From Rosettibacter firmus (GTDB taxonomy: Bacteria > Bacteroidota > Ignavibacteria > Ignavibacteriales > Melioribacteraceae), in NCBI RefSeq assembly GCF_036860695.1, contig NZ_JAYKGJ010000005.1:62001-126000 (forward strand): 64,000 nucleotides of DNA, written 5' to 3'. The translations under genes and the position numbers were made by a program. The first letter of the stretch is position 1. Each line of letters opens with the position of its first letter. A model generated the notes under the pieces. The model made no database searches, was not told where the DNA came from, and was given only the letters and a program-made list of their open reading frames with translations. Positions 39,319 through 48,849 of the stretch are shown here, one piece after another.

Positions 39319-40144
39319 CACAACTGTAGTTGATACTTTGCAAACCTCGCATACTGGTAGCCAGGATACTGGCTGGATAATGCATCATATTCTTGATTCA
39401 AAAGAATTAGATTTAACACCATTTGGTATAATTCATCTTCCGGAAATTCATTTATTTGGGTTTGATATTTCAATTACCAAGCACGTTGTTTTTATGTGGA
39501 TTGCTGCTCTAATTTTGATAATTACTTTTATCAAAGTATCAAACTCTTATAAAAAATCTTTGGTCCCAAAGGGAATTACAAATTTGGTAGAAGTATTAAT
39601 CATTTTCGTGCGAGACGAAATTGCTAAACCTACAATAGGTTCAGGTTACGATAAATTCTTACCATATTTACTAACAGTTTTCTTTTTCATTTTAACCTGC
39701 AACTTTTTAGGATTATTACCTTATGCAGCTACATCCACAAGTAATATTGCAGTAACTGCAACACTGGCAGGGATATCATTTTTAGTAATCCAGATTGGCG
39801 GTATAATGAAAAATGGATTGATAGGTTACTTCAAAGGTTTAATTCCACATGGAATACCATGGTGGCTTACCCCCATTATGTTTTTGGTTGAAATACTTGG
39901 TTTGTTTACTAAACCATTTGCTCTGGCTATCCGTCTTTTTGCTAATATGACTGCAGGTCATATTGTGATTTTAGCATTATTAGGTTTGATTTTTATTTTA
40001 AGAACTTATTTTGTAGTTCCTGTTTCAATAGCATTTGCTTTGTTTATTTATTTACTCGAAGTTTTAGTAGCTTTAATTCAAGCATATATATTTACAATGC
40101 TATCTTCTTTGTTTATTGGGATGGCATATCATCAAGAACATTAA
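39305..40144 (+). CDS. atpB: F-type ATP synthase subunit a
   Basis: Proton channel subunit of F0. It is 279 residues long with a long N-terminal lead and about five or six membrane helices. The essential Arg lies in ALAIRLFANMTAGHIV (about residues 204-219); FLGLLPYAATST and the last helices (LLEVLVALIQAYIFTMLSSLFIG) are typical. The ATG at 39305 lies within the preceding gene. Confidence 0.95.
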   Translation: MLSDSTTVVDTLQTSHTGSQDTGWIMHHILDSKELDLTPFGIIHLPEIHLFGFDISITKHVVFMWIAALILIITFIKVSNSYKKSLVPKGITNLVEVLIIFVRDEIAKPTIGSGYDKFLPYLLTVFFFILTCNFLGLLPYAATSTSNIAVTATLAGISFLVIQIGGIMKNGLIGYFKGLIPHGIPWWLTPIMFLVEILGLFTKPFALAIRLFANMTAGHIVILALLGLIFILRTYFVVPVSIAFALFIYLLEVLVALIQAYIFTMLSSLFIGMAYHQEH

Positions 40145-40163
40145 AATAAAAAGGAGGATATCA

Positions 40164-40382
40164 ATGGAATTTGTTTATTTAGCAGCTGGTATTGGTGCAG
40201 CACTTACTGTTATTGGCGGTGCATTTGGAATTGGTAAATTAGCTAGTGCAGCTATGGAAGCAAGTGGCCGTCAACCAGAAGCTGCAGGAGAAATTAGAAC
40301 CTCAATGATTATAGCTGCTGCTTTAATTGAAGGTATTTCTTTGTTCGCTCTGGTTATTTGTATTCTTTTAGCATTGAAATAA
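40164..40382 (+). CDS. atpE: F-type ATP synthase subunit c
   Basis: Rotor ring subunit of 72 residues with two helices joined by the polar loop GRQPEAAGEI. The ion-binding carboxylate is the Glu in AALIEGISLFAL. The Gln and Ser/Thr ligands of sodium-type rings are absent (Glu is followed by Gly, and the aligned helix-1 position is Ile), so proton coupling is likely. The ATG at 40164 follows AAGGAGGAT, a near-perfect ribosome site, as expected for a many-copy subunit. Confidence 0.95.
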   Translation: MEFVYLAAGIGAALTVIGGAFGIGKLASAAMEASGRQPEAAGEIRTSMIIAAALIEGISLFALVICILLALK

Positions 40383-40420
40383 TGAGTTAATTATTCTCTT
40401 TCAAAATAGGGAGTAGATTT

Positions 40421-40966
40421 ATGAATTTCGGCAATTTGCTTTTTGTTATTTTACTTAGTAGTGGTGAATCATCAGGGAGTCCACTTGATGTTAATCCTGG
40501 ATTGATATTATGGACTATAGTTACTGTGTTTTTTCTGATACTGATTCTATCGAAATTGGCATGGAAACCAATATTAAAATCCCTTAATGAAAGAGAAAAT
40601 TTAATTAGAGAATCACTTGAAAAAGCTGAAAATGCTAGAAAAGAAGCAGAAAGATTAATTGCAGAAAATAAAGCTAATCTTCAAAAAGCAGAAGCAGAAG
40701 CACAGAAAATTATTGATCAGGGAAGAGAATATGCAGAAAAATTAAAATCGCAAATTCTCGAAGAAAGTAAAAATCAGGCTAAGAAAATGATTGCAGATGC
40801 TCAGAAAGAAATAGAAAGAAAAAATGCCGAAGCATTCCAGAAATTAAAAGAGCAAATTGCTGATATTGCAATTAGTGCTTCCGAAAAAATATTGAGAGAA
40901 AATCTTGATAAAGAAAAGCAATTGAAAATAGTTTCAAGATATTTAGAAGATCTTTCTAAAAATTAA
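40421..40966 (+). CDS. atpF: F-type ATP synthase subunit b
   Basis: Peripheral stalk subunit of 181 residues: one N-terminal membrane helix (about 23-43) followed by a long charged coiled coil rich in Ala, Glu and Lys (KAENARKEAERLIAENKA). The N-terminus has an unusual Ser/Gly-rich lead (SSGESSGSPLDVNPG). It lies between atpE and atpH as expected. Confidence 0.94.
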   Translation: MNFGNLLFVILLSSGESSGSPLDVNPGLILWTIVTVFFLILILSKLAWKPILKSLNERENLIRESLEKAENARKEAERLIAENKANLQKAEAEAQKIIDQGREYAEKLKSQILEESKNQAKKMIADAQKEIERKNAEAFQKLKEQIADIAISASEKILRENLDKEKQLKIVSRYLEDLSKN

Positions 40967-40968
40967 TT

Positions 40969-41523
40969 ATGAGTGTTTTTAGAATATCATATCGTTACGC
41001 TAATTCATTATTTCAACTTGCTGAAGAAAAAAATATTTTAGATACTTTGGCTGAAGATGCAGAGTTGATTTATTCAACATTGTATAATTCGAAAGAATTA
41101 CGTTCTTTACTCAAAAATCCTGTTCTTAAAACCGATAAGAAAAAAGAAATTTTATTTGCTGTATTTAATAATATTAGTTCTGCAATGAAGGACTTTTTAA
41201 ACTTCATTGTTGATAAGAACAGAGAAGATATATTGATGGAAATTATGAATGAATTCTTGAACCTTATCGATAATAAAAAAGGAATTTTAAGAGCAGAAGT
41301 TGTTTCTTCAGTTGAATTAGATGATAATCTAAAAAATGAAATAATTTCTAAATTAGAAAAAAGAGAAAATAAAAAAGTTGTTGCTAAATTTAGTGTCAAT
41401 CCAGATATAGTAGGTGGTTATATTATAAAATTTCGCGATACAATAATTGATGCTTCCCTTATTCATCAATTAGAAAGATTAAGAATAAAGTTTTCTGAAG
41501 ATATAAGTATTACGAACAATTAG
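40969..41523 (+). CDS. atpH: F-type ATP synthase subunit delta
   Basis: Links the stalk to the catalytic head. It is 184 residues long. N-terminal pattern [14 protein letters not shown]; the C-terminal part has the conserved [30 protein letters not shown]. It starts 2 bp after atpF and ends 1 bp before atpA. Confidence 0.93.
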   Translation: MSVFRISYRYANSLFQLAEEKNILDTLAEDAELIYSTLYNSKELRSLLKNPVLKTDKKKEILFAVFNNISSAMKDFLNFIVDKNREDILMEIMNEFLNLIDNKKGILRAEVVSSVELDDNLKNEIISKLEKRENKKVVAKFSVNPDIVGGYIIKFRDTIIDASLIHQLERLRIKFSEDISITNN

Positions 41524-41524
41524 G

Positions 41525-43081
41525 ATGAAAAAAATGATAGAAATTAGACCTGACGAAGTTTCTGCAATATTAAGAAAACAGCTTGCTGGTTTTGATAACG
41601 AAGTGGATGTTTATGATGTTGGTACAGTATTACAGGTTGGTGATGGAATTGCTCGTGTATATGGTTTAACGAAAGTAATGGCTAGCGAGCTTGTAGAGTT
41701 TCCTAATGGTGTAATGGGAATGGTTCTTAACCTGGAAGAAGATAACGTAGGTTGCGTGTTGTTTGGTGAAAGTACTTTGATTAAAGAAGGTGATATTGTA
41801 AAAAGAACAAAACGAGTTGCATCTTTCCCTGTAGGAGAAGGATTGCTGGGAAGAGTTGTAGATCCACTCGGTCAACCGCTGGATGGAAAAGGGAATATAC
41901 AATTTGAAAAGTACTCTCCTATTGAAAGAAAAGCACTTGGTGTTATTCAACGTCAACCTGTTAAAGAACCACTGCAAACTGGTATTACAGCAATTGATGC
42001 AATGATTCCTATAGGAAGAGGACAGAGAGAATTAATAATTGGAGATAGACAAACAGGTAAGACTGCAATTGCAATAGATACAATTATTAATCAAAAATAT
42101 ACACATACAGAAGAAGCTAAAAAATATGGAATTAAACCTGTATATTGTATTTATGTTGCAATAGGCCAAAAGAATTCAACAGTTGCTCAGGTTGTTGCTA
42201 AGCTCGAAGAATATGGAGCCATGGAATATACAACAGTTATCTCTGCTCCTGCTTCTTCCCCAGCTCCACTTCAATACATTGCACCTTATGCTGGAGCAAC
42301 ATTAGGTGAATATTTTAGAGATAATGGAAAACATGCTCTTGTAGTTTATGATGATTTATCAAAGCAGGCAGCTGCATATCGCGAATTATCATTACTTTTG
42401 AGAAGACCACCAGGAAGAGAGGCATATCCTGGCGATGTTTTCTATTTGCACTCACGCTTGCTGGAACGTGCATCAAAATTGAGTGACGAAGAAGGCGGCG
42501 GAAGTTTAACTGCACTTCCTATTATAGAAACACAGCAGGGAGATGTTTCAGCTTATATTCCAACAAATGTTATTTCTATTACAGATGGTCAAATTTATCT
42601 TGAACCGAACTTATTTAATGCAGGCGTTCGTCCCGCTATTAATGTTGGTATATCTGTTTCTCGTGTAGGAGGCAATGCACAAATTAAAGCAATGAAGAAA
42701 GTTGCTGGTTCATTAAAATTAGATTTAGCTCAATACCGAGAACTTGAAGCTTTTGCCAAATTTGGTTCTGATCTTGATAAAGCAACTCAAAGAACTCTTG
42801 CCAAAGGAGCTCGACTTGTTGAATTGTTAAAACAGGGACAGTATTCACCAATTCCTGTTGAGAAACAAATTGTTAGTGTTTTTATTGGTACAAATGATTA
42901 TCTCGAAACAATTGATATTAAAGATGTTAAGAGATTTGAAAAAGAATTTCATGAATATGTTGAATTAAAATATCCTGAAATTTATGAAAATATAAGATCG
43001 ACAAAAGAATTACGTGATGATACAATTCAACTTCTTAAAAAAGCTGCTAGTGAATTTTTAGAAAAGTTTAAGAAAAGTTAA
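41525..43081 (+). CDS. atpA: F-type ATP synthase subunit alpha
   Basis: Non-catalytic nucleotide-binding subunit of F1. It is 518 residues long. Walker A is GDRQTGKTA (about 171-179), with [19 protein letters not shown] around it. Walker B is [11 protein letters not shown], and the family signature [13 protein letters not shown] is present. The start is ATG 41525 or ATG 41534; AGGATGA precedes the second at a better distance. Confidence 0.97.
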   Translation: MKKMIEIRPDEVSAILRKQLAGFDNEVDVYDVGTVLQVGDGIARVYGLTKVMASELVEFPNGVMGMVLNLEEDNVGCVLFGESTLIKEGDIVKRTKRVASFPVGEGLLGRVVDPLGQPLDGKGNIQFEKYSPIERKALGVIQRQPVKEPLQTGITAIDAMIPIGRGQRELIIGDRQTGKTAIAIDTIINQKYTHTEEAKKYGIKPVYCIYVAIGQKNSTVAQVVAKLEEYGAMEYTTVISAPASSPAPLQYIAPYAGATLGEYFRDNGKHALVVYDDLSKQAAAYRELSLLLRRPPGREAYPGDVFYLHSRLLERASKLSDEEGGGSLTALPIIETQQGDVSAYIPTNVISITDGQIYLEPNLFNAGVRPAINVGISVSRVGGNAQIKAMKKVAGSLKLDLAQYRELEAFAKFGSDLDKATQRTLAKGARLVELLKQGQYSPIPVEKQIVSVFIGTNDYLETIDIKDVKRFEKEFHEYVELKYPEIYENIRSTKELRDDTIQLLKKAASEFLEKFKKS

Positions 43082-43089
43082 TAAAATTA

Positions 43090-43974
43090 ATGGCAACCTT
43101 AAGAGATATTAAAAGAAGAATCGTTGGTGTTAAAAGCACTCAGAAAATTACTAAAGCCATGAAAATGGTGGCTGCAGCAAGATTGCGTCGTGCACAGGAT
43201 AATATTATAAATGCAAGACCCTATTCTCGAAAAATTGCCGAAGTTTTATCTCATTTGCTAAATGTTGAAAAGAATATTAATAACCCTTTAATTAAAGAAC
43301 GAGAGATTAATAATGTAATAATTGTTGTTGTTACGTCAGATAGAGGTCTATGTGGTAGTTTTAATGTAAATGTTATAAGACAGGTAGAAGAATTAATTCA
43401 AAAAGACTATAAAGAATTATATGATAATGGAAAAATTTTTCTTTATTGTGTTGGTAAGAAAGGTTATGACTACTTCTCAAGAAAAAAATATATTATAACT
43501 GGAACCCACCAGGGAATCTTCTCCCACTTAAAATTTGAATTCGCTTCCGGTATAGTCAAAGAGTTAATGCATAAATTTTTAAATGGAAAAGTTGATAAAG
43601 TTTTGCTGGTTTACAATGAATTTCGTTCAATTATACAACAGAAAACTGTAGTAGAGCAATTTTTACCAATTAAATCTTTTGCTAAAGAAGATTATGATGA
43701 AAGAATAGTGCCTGAATTTATATATGAACCTAATAAAACTGAGATTATTAATTTTCTATTACCAAAACATCTGAATGCTCAAATGTGGAAAGTTTTACTT
43801 GAATCTTATGCTGCTGAACTTGGTGCTAGAATGACTGCAATGGATATGGCAACAGAAAATGCAAAAGAACTTATTCGCATACTACAGTTAAATTATAATA
43901 AAGTAAGACAGGCTACCATTACCAAAGAAATAATTGAAATTGTAACCGGAGCGAATGCACTGAAAGAAAGCTAA
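43090..43974 (+). CDS. atpG: F-type ATP synthase subunit gamma
   Basis: Central rotor shaft of 294 residues. N-terminal helix TLRDIKRRIVGVKSTQKITKAMKMVAAARLRRAQ and C-terminal RMTAMDMATENAKELI are the conserved pair of helices; VTSDRGLCGSFN is the middle signature. It is the last ATP synthase gene here; atpD (beta) and atpC (epsilon) are absent from the window. Confidence 0.96.
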   Translation: MATLRDIKRRIVGVKSTQKITKAMKMVAAARLRRAQDNIINARPYSRKIAEVLSHLLNVEKNINNPLIKEREINNVIIVVVTSDRGLCGSFNVNVIRQVEELIQKDYKELYDNGKIFLYCVGKKGYDYFSRKKYIITGTHQGIFSHLKFEFASGIVKELMHKFLNGKVDKVLLVYNEFRSIIQQKTVVEQFLPIKSFAKEDYDERIVPEFIYEPNKTEIINFLLPKHLNAQMWKVLLESYAAELGARMTAMDMATENAKELIRILQLNYNKVRQATITKEIIEIVTGANALKES

Positions 43975-44026
43975 TCTATAGATTTTTGAAATGAATTTCC
44001 TTTTTATTATCTTTTCATAGGATATT

Positions 44027-45361
44027 ATGCTTGAAGATTTAACAGAGAAATTAGAAAGAACTCTAAAAAAAATTACAGGTCAGGGTAAACTAACCGAAGA
44101 AAATATTTCTGATACCCTGCGAGAGATAAGGCGTGTTCTTTTAGATGCTGACGTTAATTATAAAGTAGCTAAACAATTTATTGAAGATGTAAAAGCTAAA
44201 GCTCTGGGAAAAGAAGTATTACTTTCTGTAACTCCTGGACAGCTTATAACTAAAATAATTTATGATGAATTAACAAAGCTACTTGGCGGAAGTGGTGCTG
44301 AACTTAAACTAAATCCTTCTGGCATAACAGTAATAATGTTAATCGGATTACAGGGATGTGGAAAAACAACTTTCAGTGCTAAATTAGCCAAGTACTTAAA
44401 AGAGCGAAAAAGAAATGTTCTTTTAGTAGCTGCAGATGTTTATCGGCCTGCTGCAATTAATCAATTGAAAGTTTTAGGTTCTCAAATAAACGTACCTGTT
44501 TTTTCAATTGATGATAGCACAGATCCGATAAAGATAGCCTGCGAATCACTGAACTATGCTAAAATAAATAAACTTGATACAATAATTATTGATACTGCTG
44601 GAAGACTTCATGTTGATGACGAAATGATGGAAGAAGCCGCTGCAATTAAAGCAAAAGTGAACCCAACGGAAACATTATTTGTTGTTGATTCAATGACAGG
44701 GCAGGATGCTGTTAACTCGGCTAAAGCATTTCATGAAAAAGTAGATTTCGATGGTATCGTTGTTACAAAACTCGATGGTGATGCAAAAGGTGGATGTGTA
44801 CTTTCAATTAAAGCAGTAGTTGACAGACCGATTAAATTTATAAGCGTTGGTGAAAAACTTGATTCGATTGAAATTTTTTATCCTGATAGATTGGCTTCCA
44901 GAATTCTGGGTAAAGGTGATATTGTTACATTGGTTGAAAAAGCTCAACAGCAGGTAGATGAAAAAGAAGCAGAAGAACTGGAAAAAAAATTATTAGCCAA
45001 TAAATTTGACTTTGAAGATTTCTTAAAGCAGATTAAAATGATAAAAAAAATGGGTTCTTTAAAATCACTTTTATCTTTAATACCGGGTGTGGGTTCTGCT
45101 CTTAAAAATGCAGATATAGACGACAAACAATTGGTAAAAGTAGAAGCCATAATTCAATCTATGACAAAAGAAGAAAGAAGAAATCCTAAAATATTAAATG
45201 GTAGCAGGAGAAAAAGAATTGCTCGAGGTAGCGGGAATTCAATTCAGGATGTAAATAGATTAATAAAACAATTTAATCAAATGCAACAAATGATAAAAAT
45301 GTTAAATTCAAAATCGGGTAAAGCTGGAATAATGAATCTGAAAAATTTTAAAATGAATTAA
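44027..45361 (+). CDS. ffh: Signal recognition particle protein Ffh
   Basis: GTPase that targets nascent membrane proteins with 4.5S RNA. It is 444 residues long: N domain (1-90), G domain with GLQGCGKTTFSAKLA (about 106-120), DTAGRLHVD, TKLDGDAKGG, then a Met-rich M domain ending with SMTKEERRNPKILNGSRRKRIARGSG and NQMQQMIKMLNSK. It heads the ffh-rpsP-khpA-rimM-trmD-rplS run. Confidence 0.97.
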   Translation: MLEDLTEKLERTLKKITGQGKLTEENISDTLREIRRVLLDADVNYKVAKQFIEDVKAKALGKEVLLSVTPGQLITKIIYDELTKLLGGSGAELKLNPSGITVIMLIGLQGCGKTTFSAKLAKYLKERKRNVLLVAADVYRPAAINQLKVLGSQINVPVFSIDDSTDPIKIACESLNYAKINKLDTIIIDTAGRLHVDDEMMEEAAAIKAKVNPTETLFVVDSMTGQDAVNSAKAFHEKVDFDGIVVTKLDGDAKGGCVLSIKAVVDRPIKFISVGEKLDSIEIFYPDRLASRILGKGDIVTLVEKAQQQVDEKEAEELEKKLLANKFDFEDFLKQIKMIKKMGSLKSLLSLIPGVGSALKNADIDDKQLVKVEAIIQSMTKEERRNPKILNGSRRKRIARGSGNSIQDVNRLIKQFNQMQQMIKMLNSKSGKAGIMNLKNFKMN

Positions 45362-45394
45362 TATTTTAAAAACTATAAAGGAGGAATAAATAAA

Positions 45395-45823
45395 TTGGCA
45401 GTTAAGTTAAGACTGAAAAGAATGGGAAAGAAAAAACAGCCTGTATACAAAGTAGTAGCTGCAGATGCTCGTTCGCCAAGAGATGGTAAGTTTATTGAAG
45501 CAATTGGATTATATAATCCTAAAACAGAACCAGCTACTATCGAAATAAAAGAAGATAGAGCATTATACTGGTTAGGTGTTGGAGCTCAACCAACACAAAC
45601 CGTAAGAAGTTTACTTTCTCAAAAAGGAATTTTATTGAAAAGAGATTTAATGAAACGCGGACTTTCTGAAGAACAGATAGCTATTAGAATGGAAGAATGG
45701 AAAAAGTTAAAAGAAGCACAAATTGCTGAAAAATTAAAGAAAGCAGAAAAAACAAAGTCAAAAAAACAATCTGAAAAAGCAGAAGATAAGTCAACAGAAG
45801 AAAACAGTGCAGCGGAAGTATAG
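45395..45823 (+). CDS. rpsP: 30S ribosomal protein S16
   Basis: The first ~80 residues are standard S16 ([32 protein letters not shown]). The protein is 142 residues because of a Lys/Glu/Ala-rich tail of about 55 residues, as often in this phylum. It uses a TTG start at 45395 after AAAGGAGGAATAA. Confidence 0.97.
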   Translation: MAVKLRLKRMGKKKQPVYKVVAADARSPRDGKFIEAIGLYNPKTEPATIEIKEDRALYWLGVGAQPTQTVRSLLSQKGILLKRDLMKRGLSEEQIAIRMEEWKKLKEAQIAEKLKKAEKTKSKKQSEKAEDKSTEENSAAEV

Positions 45824-45874
45824 GGTACTGCTTCCGAAGAAGCTAATTATAGCAAAGCATTAAATAGGTACCCT
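45822..45874 (+). other. Nested inverted repeats between rpsP and khpA
   Basis: AGGGTAC (45822-45828) pairs with GTACCCT (45868-45874). Inside lies a tight hairpin GCTTC-CGAA-GAAGC (45830-45843) and an alternative pairing TGCTT/AAGCA (45829-45833, 45855-45859). There is no T-run, so it is not a simple terminator. It might be an mRNA processing or stability element, or chance. Confidence 0.4.
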
Positions 45875-45899
45875 TAGTCATTTAATTATAGGTATTCTC

Positions 45900-46133
45900 A
45901 TGAAGGAATTTATTGAATTTATTGCAAAACACCTTGTTGATAATCCGGGGAATGTTTCAATTGAGGAAGCAAAACCCGATGAAAAAACAATCGAACTTAC
46001 ACTTAAAGTAGGTGCGGAAGATGTTGGTAAAGTTATTGGAAAACAAGGTAAAACAGCTCAAGCAATGAGAACTCTTCTTACTGCTATTGCAGCTAAAGAA
46101 GGGAAAAGAGCTATACTAAAAATTCTGGATTGA
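45900..46133 (+). CDS. khpA: KH-domain RNA-binding protein KhpA
   Basis: Small RNA chaperone of 77 residues with a single KH domain; the GxxG loop is VIGKQGKTAQAMRTLL. It sits between rpsP and rimM, the conserved place for this gene (YlqC) in many bacteria. Confidence 0.92.
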   Translation: MKEFIEFIAKHLVDNPGNVSIEEAKPDEKTIELTLKVGAEDVGKVIGKQGKTAQAMRTLLTAIAAKEGKRAILKILD

Positions 46134-46660
46134 TTTTTTGTCAAGTGAAAGATTTAATATTAATTGCTGTTGTAAGATCAGTCTTTAATAATGAAGGATT
46201 TGTTTTAGTAGATTCGTATAGTGATTTCAATGACAGGTTTTTTAATTTGAAAACTGTCTATATAGAGTTTTTTGGAAACTCAAAAGAATTTATTGTTGAA
46301 AAAGCAGATATAATCGATAATAATGTTGTGCTCAAAATAAAAGGTTTTGATAATTACGAAGATGCTGCACTGTTGATAAATAAAAATATTTATGTTGATA
46401 TTGAAAATGCTGTTAAATTAGATAACGATACCTATTTTATACATGATTTGATTGATAGCGAAGTTTATAGAAATGGTAAGTTACTTGGTTATTTAAAAGA
46501 TGTTATTGTTCTTAAATCAAATGATGTTTATGTGATCAAAGATTTAGAAGGTAGAGAAATTTTAATACCTGCAGTAAAAGATTACATAAAGAGTTTTGAT
46601 CCTAAAGAAAAAAGATTAGAATTAGTAGAAGATTGCGATTTGCTTTATGATGAGGATTGA
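46130..46660 (+). CDS. rimM: Ribosome maturation factor RimM
   Basis: Assists 30S assembly with S19. It is about 171-176 residues long and quite divergent. The N-terminal half has the beta-barrel order of RimM, with KIKGFDNYEDAALLINKNIYVD; the C-terminal PRC-like half has YFIHDLIDSEVYRNGKLLGYL and REILIPAVKDYIKSFDPKEKRLEL. The call is helped by the position between khpA and trmD. The start is either TTG 46130, overlapping the khpA stop, or GTG 46145, which better fits the family N-terminus. It overlaps trmD by 14 bp. Confidence 0.85.
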   Translation: MIFCQVKDLILIAVVRSVFNNEGFVLVDSYSDFNDRFFNLKTVYIEFFGNSKEFIVEKADIIDNNVVLKIKGFDNYEDAALLINKNIYVDIENAVKLDNDTYFIHDLIDSEVYRNGKLLGYLKDVIVLKSNDVYVIKDLEGREILIPAVKDYIKSFDPKEKRLELVEDCDLLYDED

Positions 46661-47330
46661 TGTTATATCTGCTGTGCCAGATTTTTTTAATAGTCCTTTA
46701 AATACTAGTATAATTAAACGAGCACAGGATAAGAAGAAAGTTGAAATTTATGTGCATAATTTAAGAGATTATGCTTATGATAAACATAAACAAATAGATG
46801 ATAAACCTTTTGGTGGTGGACCGGGAATGTTATTAAAACCCGAACCGTTCTTTGAATGTATTGAAAAACTTTTGAATGAACGTAAGTATGACCATATAAT
46901 TTTTCTTACACCTGGTGGTAAGTTTTATGACCAGGAAATGGCTAAAAGATATTCTCTTGCTCAGAATATAATGATTCTAGCAGGACATTATAAAGGTATT
47001 GATGATAGAGTTCGGCAAAAATTTGCAACTGATGAAATATCAATTGGAAATTATATATTAACAGGAGGAGAAATTCCTGCTCTGGTGATTATTGACTCTG
47101 TTGTTAGATTAATACCTGGAGTTCTTAACGATAGTGAATCTGCTTTAAATGATTCTTTAATTGATGGAAATTATATTGAAGCACCATATTTTACTCGTCC
47201 TGCTGAATATAAAGGTTTAAAAGTACCTGAAGTTTTGCTTTCAGGTCATCAAAAAAAAATTAAAGAATGGAAAGAAGAACAATCAAAAATTTTAACAGAA
47301 AAATGGAAGAAGATAAATAATCTGGAGTAA
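46647..47330 (+). CDS. trmD: tRNA (guanine37-N1)-methyltransferase
   Basis: Methylates G37 of tRNAs with SAM to prevent frameshifting. It is 227 residues long. The trefoil-knot SPOUT motifs are visible: [52 protein letters not shown] and the catalytic Asp in this region. Two ATGs (46647, 46650) are tandem. Confidence 0.97.
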   Translation: MMRIDVISAVPDFFNSPLNTSIIKRAQDKKKVEIYVHNLRDYAYDKHKQIDDKPFGGGPGMLLKPEPFFECIEKLLNERKYDHIIFLTPGGKFYDQEMAKRYSLAQNIMILAGHYKGIDDRVRQKFATDEISIGNYILTGGEIPALVIIDSVVRLIPGVLNDSESALNDSLIDGNYIEAPYFTRPAEYKGLKVPEVLLSGHQKKIKEWKEEQSKILTEKWKKINNLE

Positions 47331-47332
47331 CA

Positions 47333-47680
47333 ATGGATAAAATCAAAGAAATAACAGAATCTCAACTACGAACCGACTTACCTTCATTTAAACCTGGAGA
47401 TCATATTCGTGTACATGTTAGAGTTATTGAAGGGGATAAAGAAAGAATTCAACCTTTTGAAGGTGATGTTATAAACATCAGAGGTACTGGTTTAAGCAAA
47501 ACTTTTACAGTCAGAAAAATATCCAGTGGTGTTGGTGTTGAAAGAATTTTCCCTTATCATTCCCCTAAGATTGCTAAAATAGAAGTATTACGAGAAGGTA
47601 AAGTTCGAAGAGCAAAATTGTTTTATTTGCGTAAGCTTTCTGGAAAAGCTGCTAAGATTAAAGATAAAAACCAAACATAA
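47333..47680 (+). CDS. rplS: 50S ribosomal protein L19
   Basis: 115 residues, standard length. Motifs: [52 protein letters not shown], and the basic end [18 protein letters not shown]. Last gene of the translation operon; a terminator follows. Confidence 0.97.
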   Translation: MDKIKEITESQLRTDLPSFKPGDHIRVHVRVIEGDKERIQPFEGDVINIRGTGLSKTFTVRKISSGVGVERIFPYHSPKIAKIEVLREGKVRRAKLFYLRKLSGKAAKIKDKNQT

Positions 47681-47686
47681 TGGAGT

Positions 47687-47715
47687 AAAGCCGCTAAATA
47701 CTGGCGGCTTTTTTT
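47687..47715 (+). terminator. Rho-independent terminator after rplS
   Basis: AAAGCCGC (47687-47694) pairs with GCGGCTTT (47704-47711) around a 9-nt loop and runs into a T tract. It lies just before the MqnA-like gene. Confidence 0.9.
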
Positions 47716-47724
47716 ATTTGTATT

Positions 47725-48483
47725 ATGAATATTTATTTACCAAATAATATCTATTCTTCAATTTTTGAATCTATTATTCCGAAAAGCGAAGAGATTAATA
47801 TATTAAAAAAAGAAACAGCTCTTTTAGCTAATCAACTTCTTAGAGATGAATCTTCCATTGCACTTATTCCCTCGCTCGAACTTATTAATCACAATGAATT
47901 TTTTATTTCTTCAAAATTCAGTTTTTCTTTCGATGGTCTTTTATCTTATGCATATTTATATTTTACAGAAAATGAAAAAAGCATTAATAAAATTTTTATT
48001 AGAGCTGATGTATCTATCAATGAAATTATATTGACTAAAATTTTATTTGCAGAAAGATATTCAATCTATCCAGAGATAACCCTTGATACATCAAATAAAA
48101 TCAGTCCAGGAAATGATTATGTTGTAAGTGGCGATGAAAATTTTACTTTGTGGGATGTTCATCACGGAATAAGTTTTGCTGATGAAATTTCTGACCTTAT
48201 CAGTTTGCCTTATGTTAACTTTTTATTTGCTTCTCAGAATAGAAATTCTCTGGAATATTTTAATAATCTTTTCACAGAAGTTGATGCAAAAATTGAAGAT
48301 AATATTGATAATATTCTTCAACCTCTAAATTATTCTGATAATGTAAAATCATTTATCAAGGAAAATTTAGGTTCAATTTATTTTGAATTGACTGATAATG
48401 AAATTGAAGCATTAAAAGAATTAATTAAACTTGTCTATTATCATGAAATTATTGATGATATATTCGATCTGAATTTAGTTTAG
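47725..48483 (+). CDS. MqnA/MqnD-like (chorismate dehydratase family) protein, divergent
   Basis: 252 residues, no signal peptide or membrane helix. The layout resembles the substrate-binding-protein fold of menaquinone futalosine-pathway MqnA: DESSIALIPSLELI (the D..LVPS block), KIFIRADVSINEIILTKILF (the SRTS-like block, here less conserved), VSGDENFT (the IGD block), and ISLPYVNFLFASQN (the GLPFVFAVW block). Key residues are not clear, so activity is uncertain. It may be an inactive homologue or have another small ligand. It starts 10 bp after the rplS terminator. Confidence 0.5.
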   Translation: MNIYLPNNIYSSIFESIIPKSEEINILKKETALLANQLLRDESSIALIPSLELINHNEFFISSKFSFSFDGLLSYAYLYFTENEKSINKIFIRADVSINEIILTKILFAERYSIYPEITLDTSNKISPGNDYVVSGDENFTLWDVHHGISFADEISDLISLPYVNFLFASQNRNSLEYFNNLFTEVDAKIEDNIDNILQPLNYSDNVKSFIKENLGSIYFELTDNEIEALKELIKLVYYHEIIDDIFDLNLV

Positions 48484-48513
48484 AATTATCAACAATATAC
48501 TAATGAGTATAGC

Positions 48514-48849
48514 ATGACCGAGACAATTCTAAATATCTATTTAATTATCGAGAATAATAATGTTGTGGCTTTTAAGGCTATATCATATGACATAGAAGGA
48601 AACGATGAATATAAAATTAAATTCCTGAAGCAAAATGCAATAAATGATTTTACAAAAGCATATTATTTTGAAGCCCCAAGAAATCGAAAAGGGGAATTTA
48701 TGTCTTATCGAAAGTTCTCAAAACTTGAATCGCAAGGAATGCAATTTCAACTATTTGAAGAGATATTTGAAAGATTTAATGTCCCCCAAAATCCTTTAAT
48801 TTGTGTAACTCCAGTTGTAGATGGTAAAATATTAGCACAGTTAGATTAA
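48514..48849 (+). CDS. Hypothetical protein
   Basis: 111 residues, soluble, with no family that I recognise. It mixes predicted beta-strands (ILNIYLIIENNNVVAFKAISYD) with a basic middle (APRNRKGEFMSYRKFSKLE) and ends with ICVTPVVDGKILAQLD. It lies 30 bp after the MqnA-like gene on the same strand and overlaps by 9 bp the end of the convergent DedA-type gene. Confidence 0.65.
   Translation: MTETILNIYLIIENNNVVAFKAISYDIEGNDEYKIKFLKQNAINDFTKAYYFEAPRNRKGEFMSYRKFSKLESQGMQFQLFEEIFERFNVPQNPLICVTPVVDGKILAQLD

Noticed and set aside
42315-42515. Minus-strand ORF inside atpA
   Set aside because: Shadow of a highly conserved coding sequence.
45822-45874. Rho-independent terminator between rpsP and khpA
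   Set aside because: Stems are present but no T-run follows; listed only as a structured spacer.
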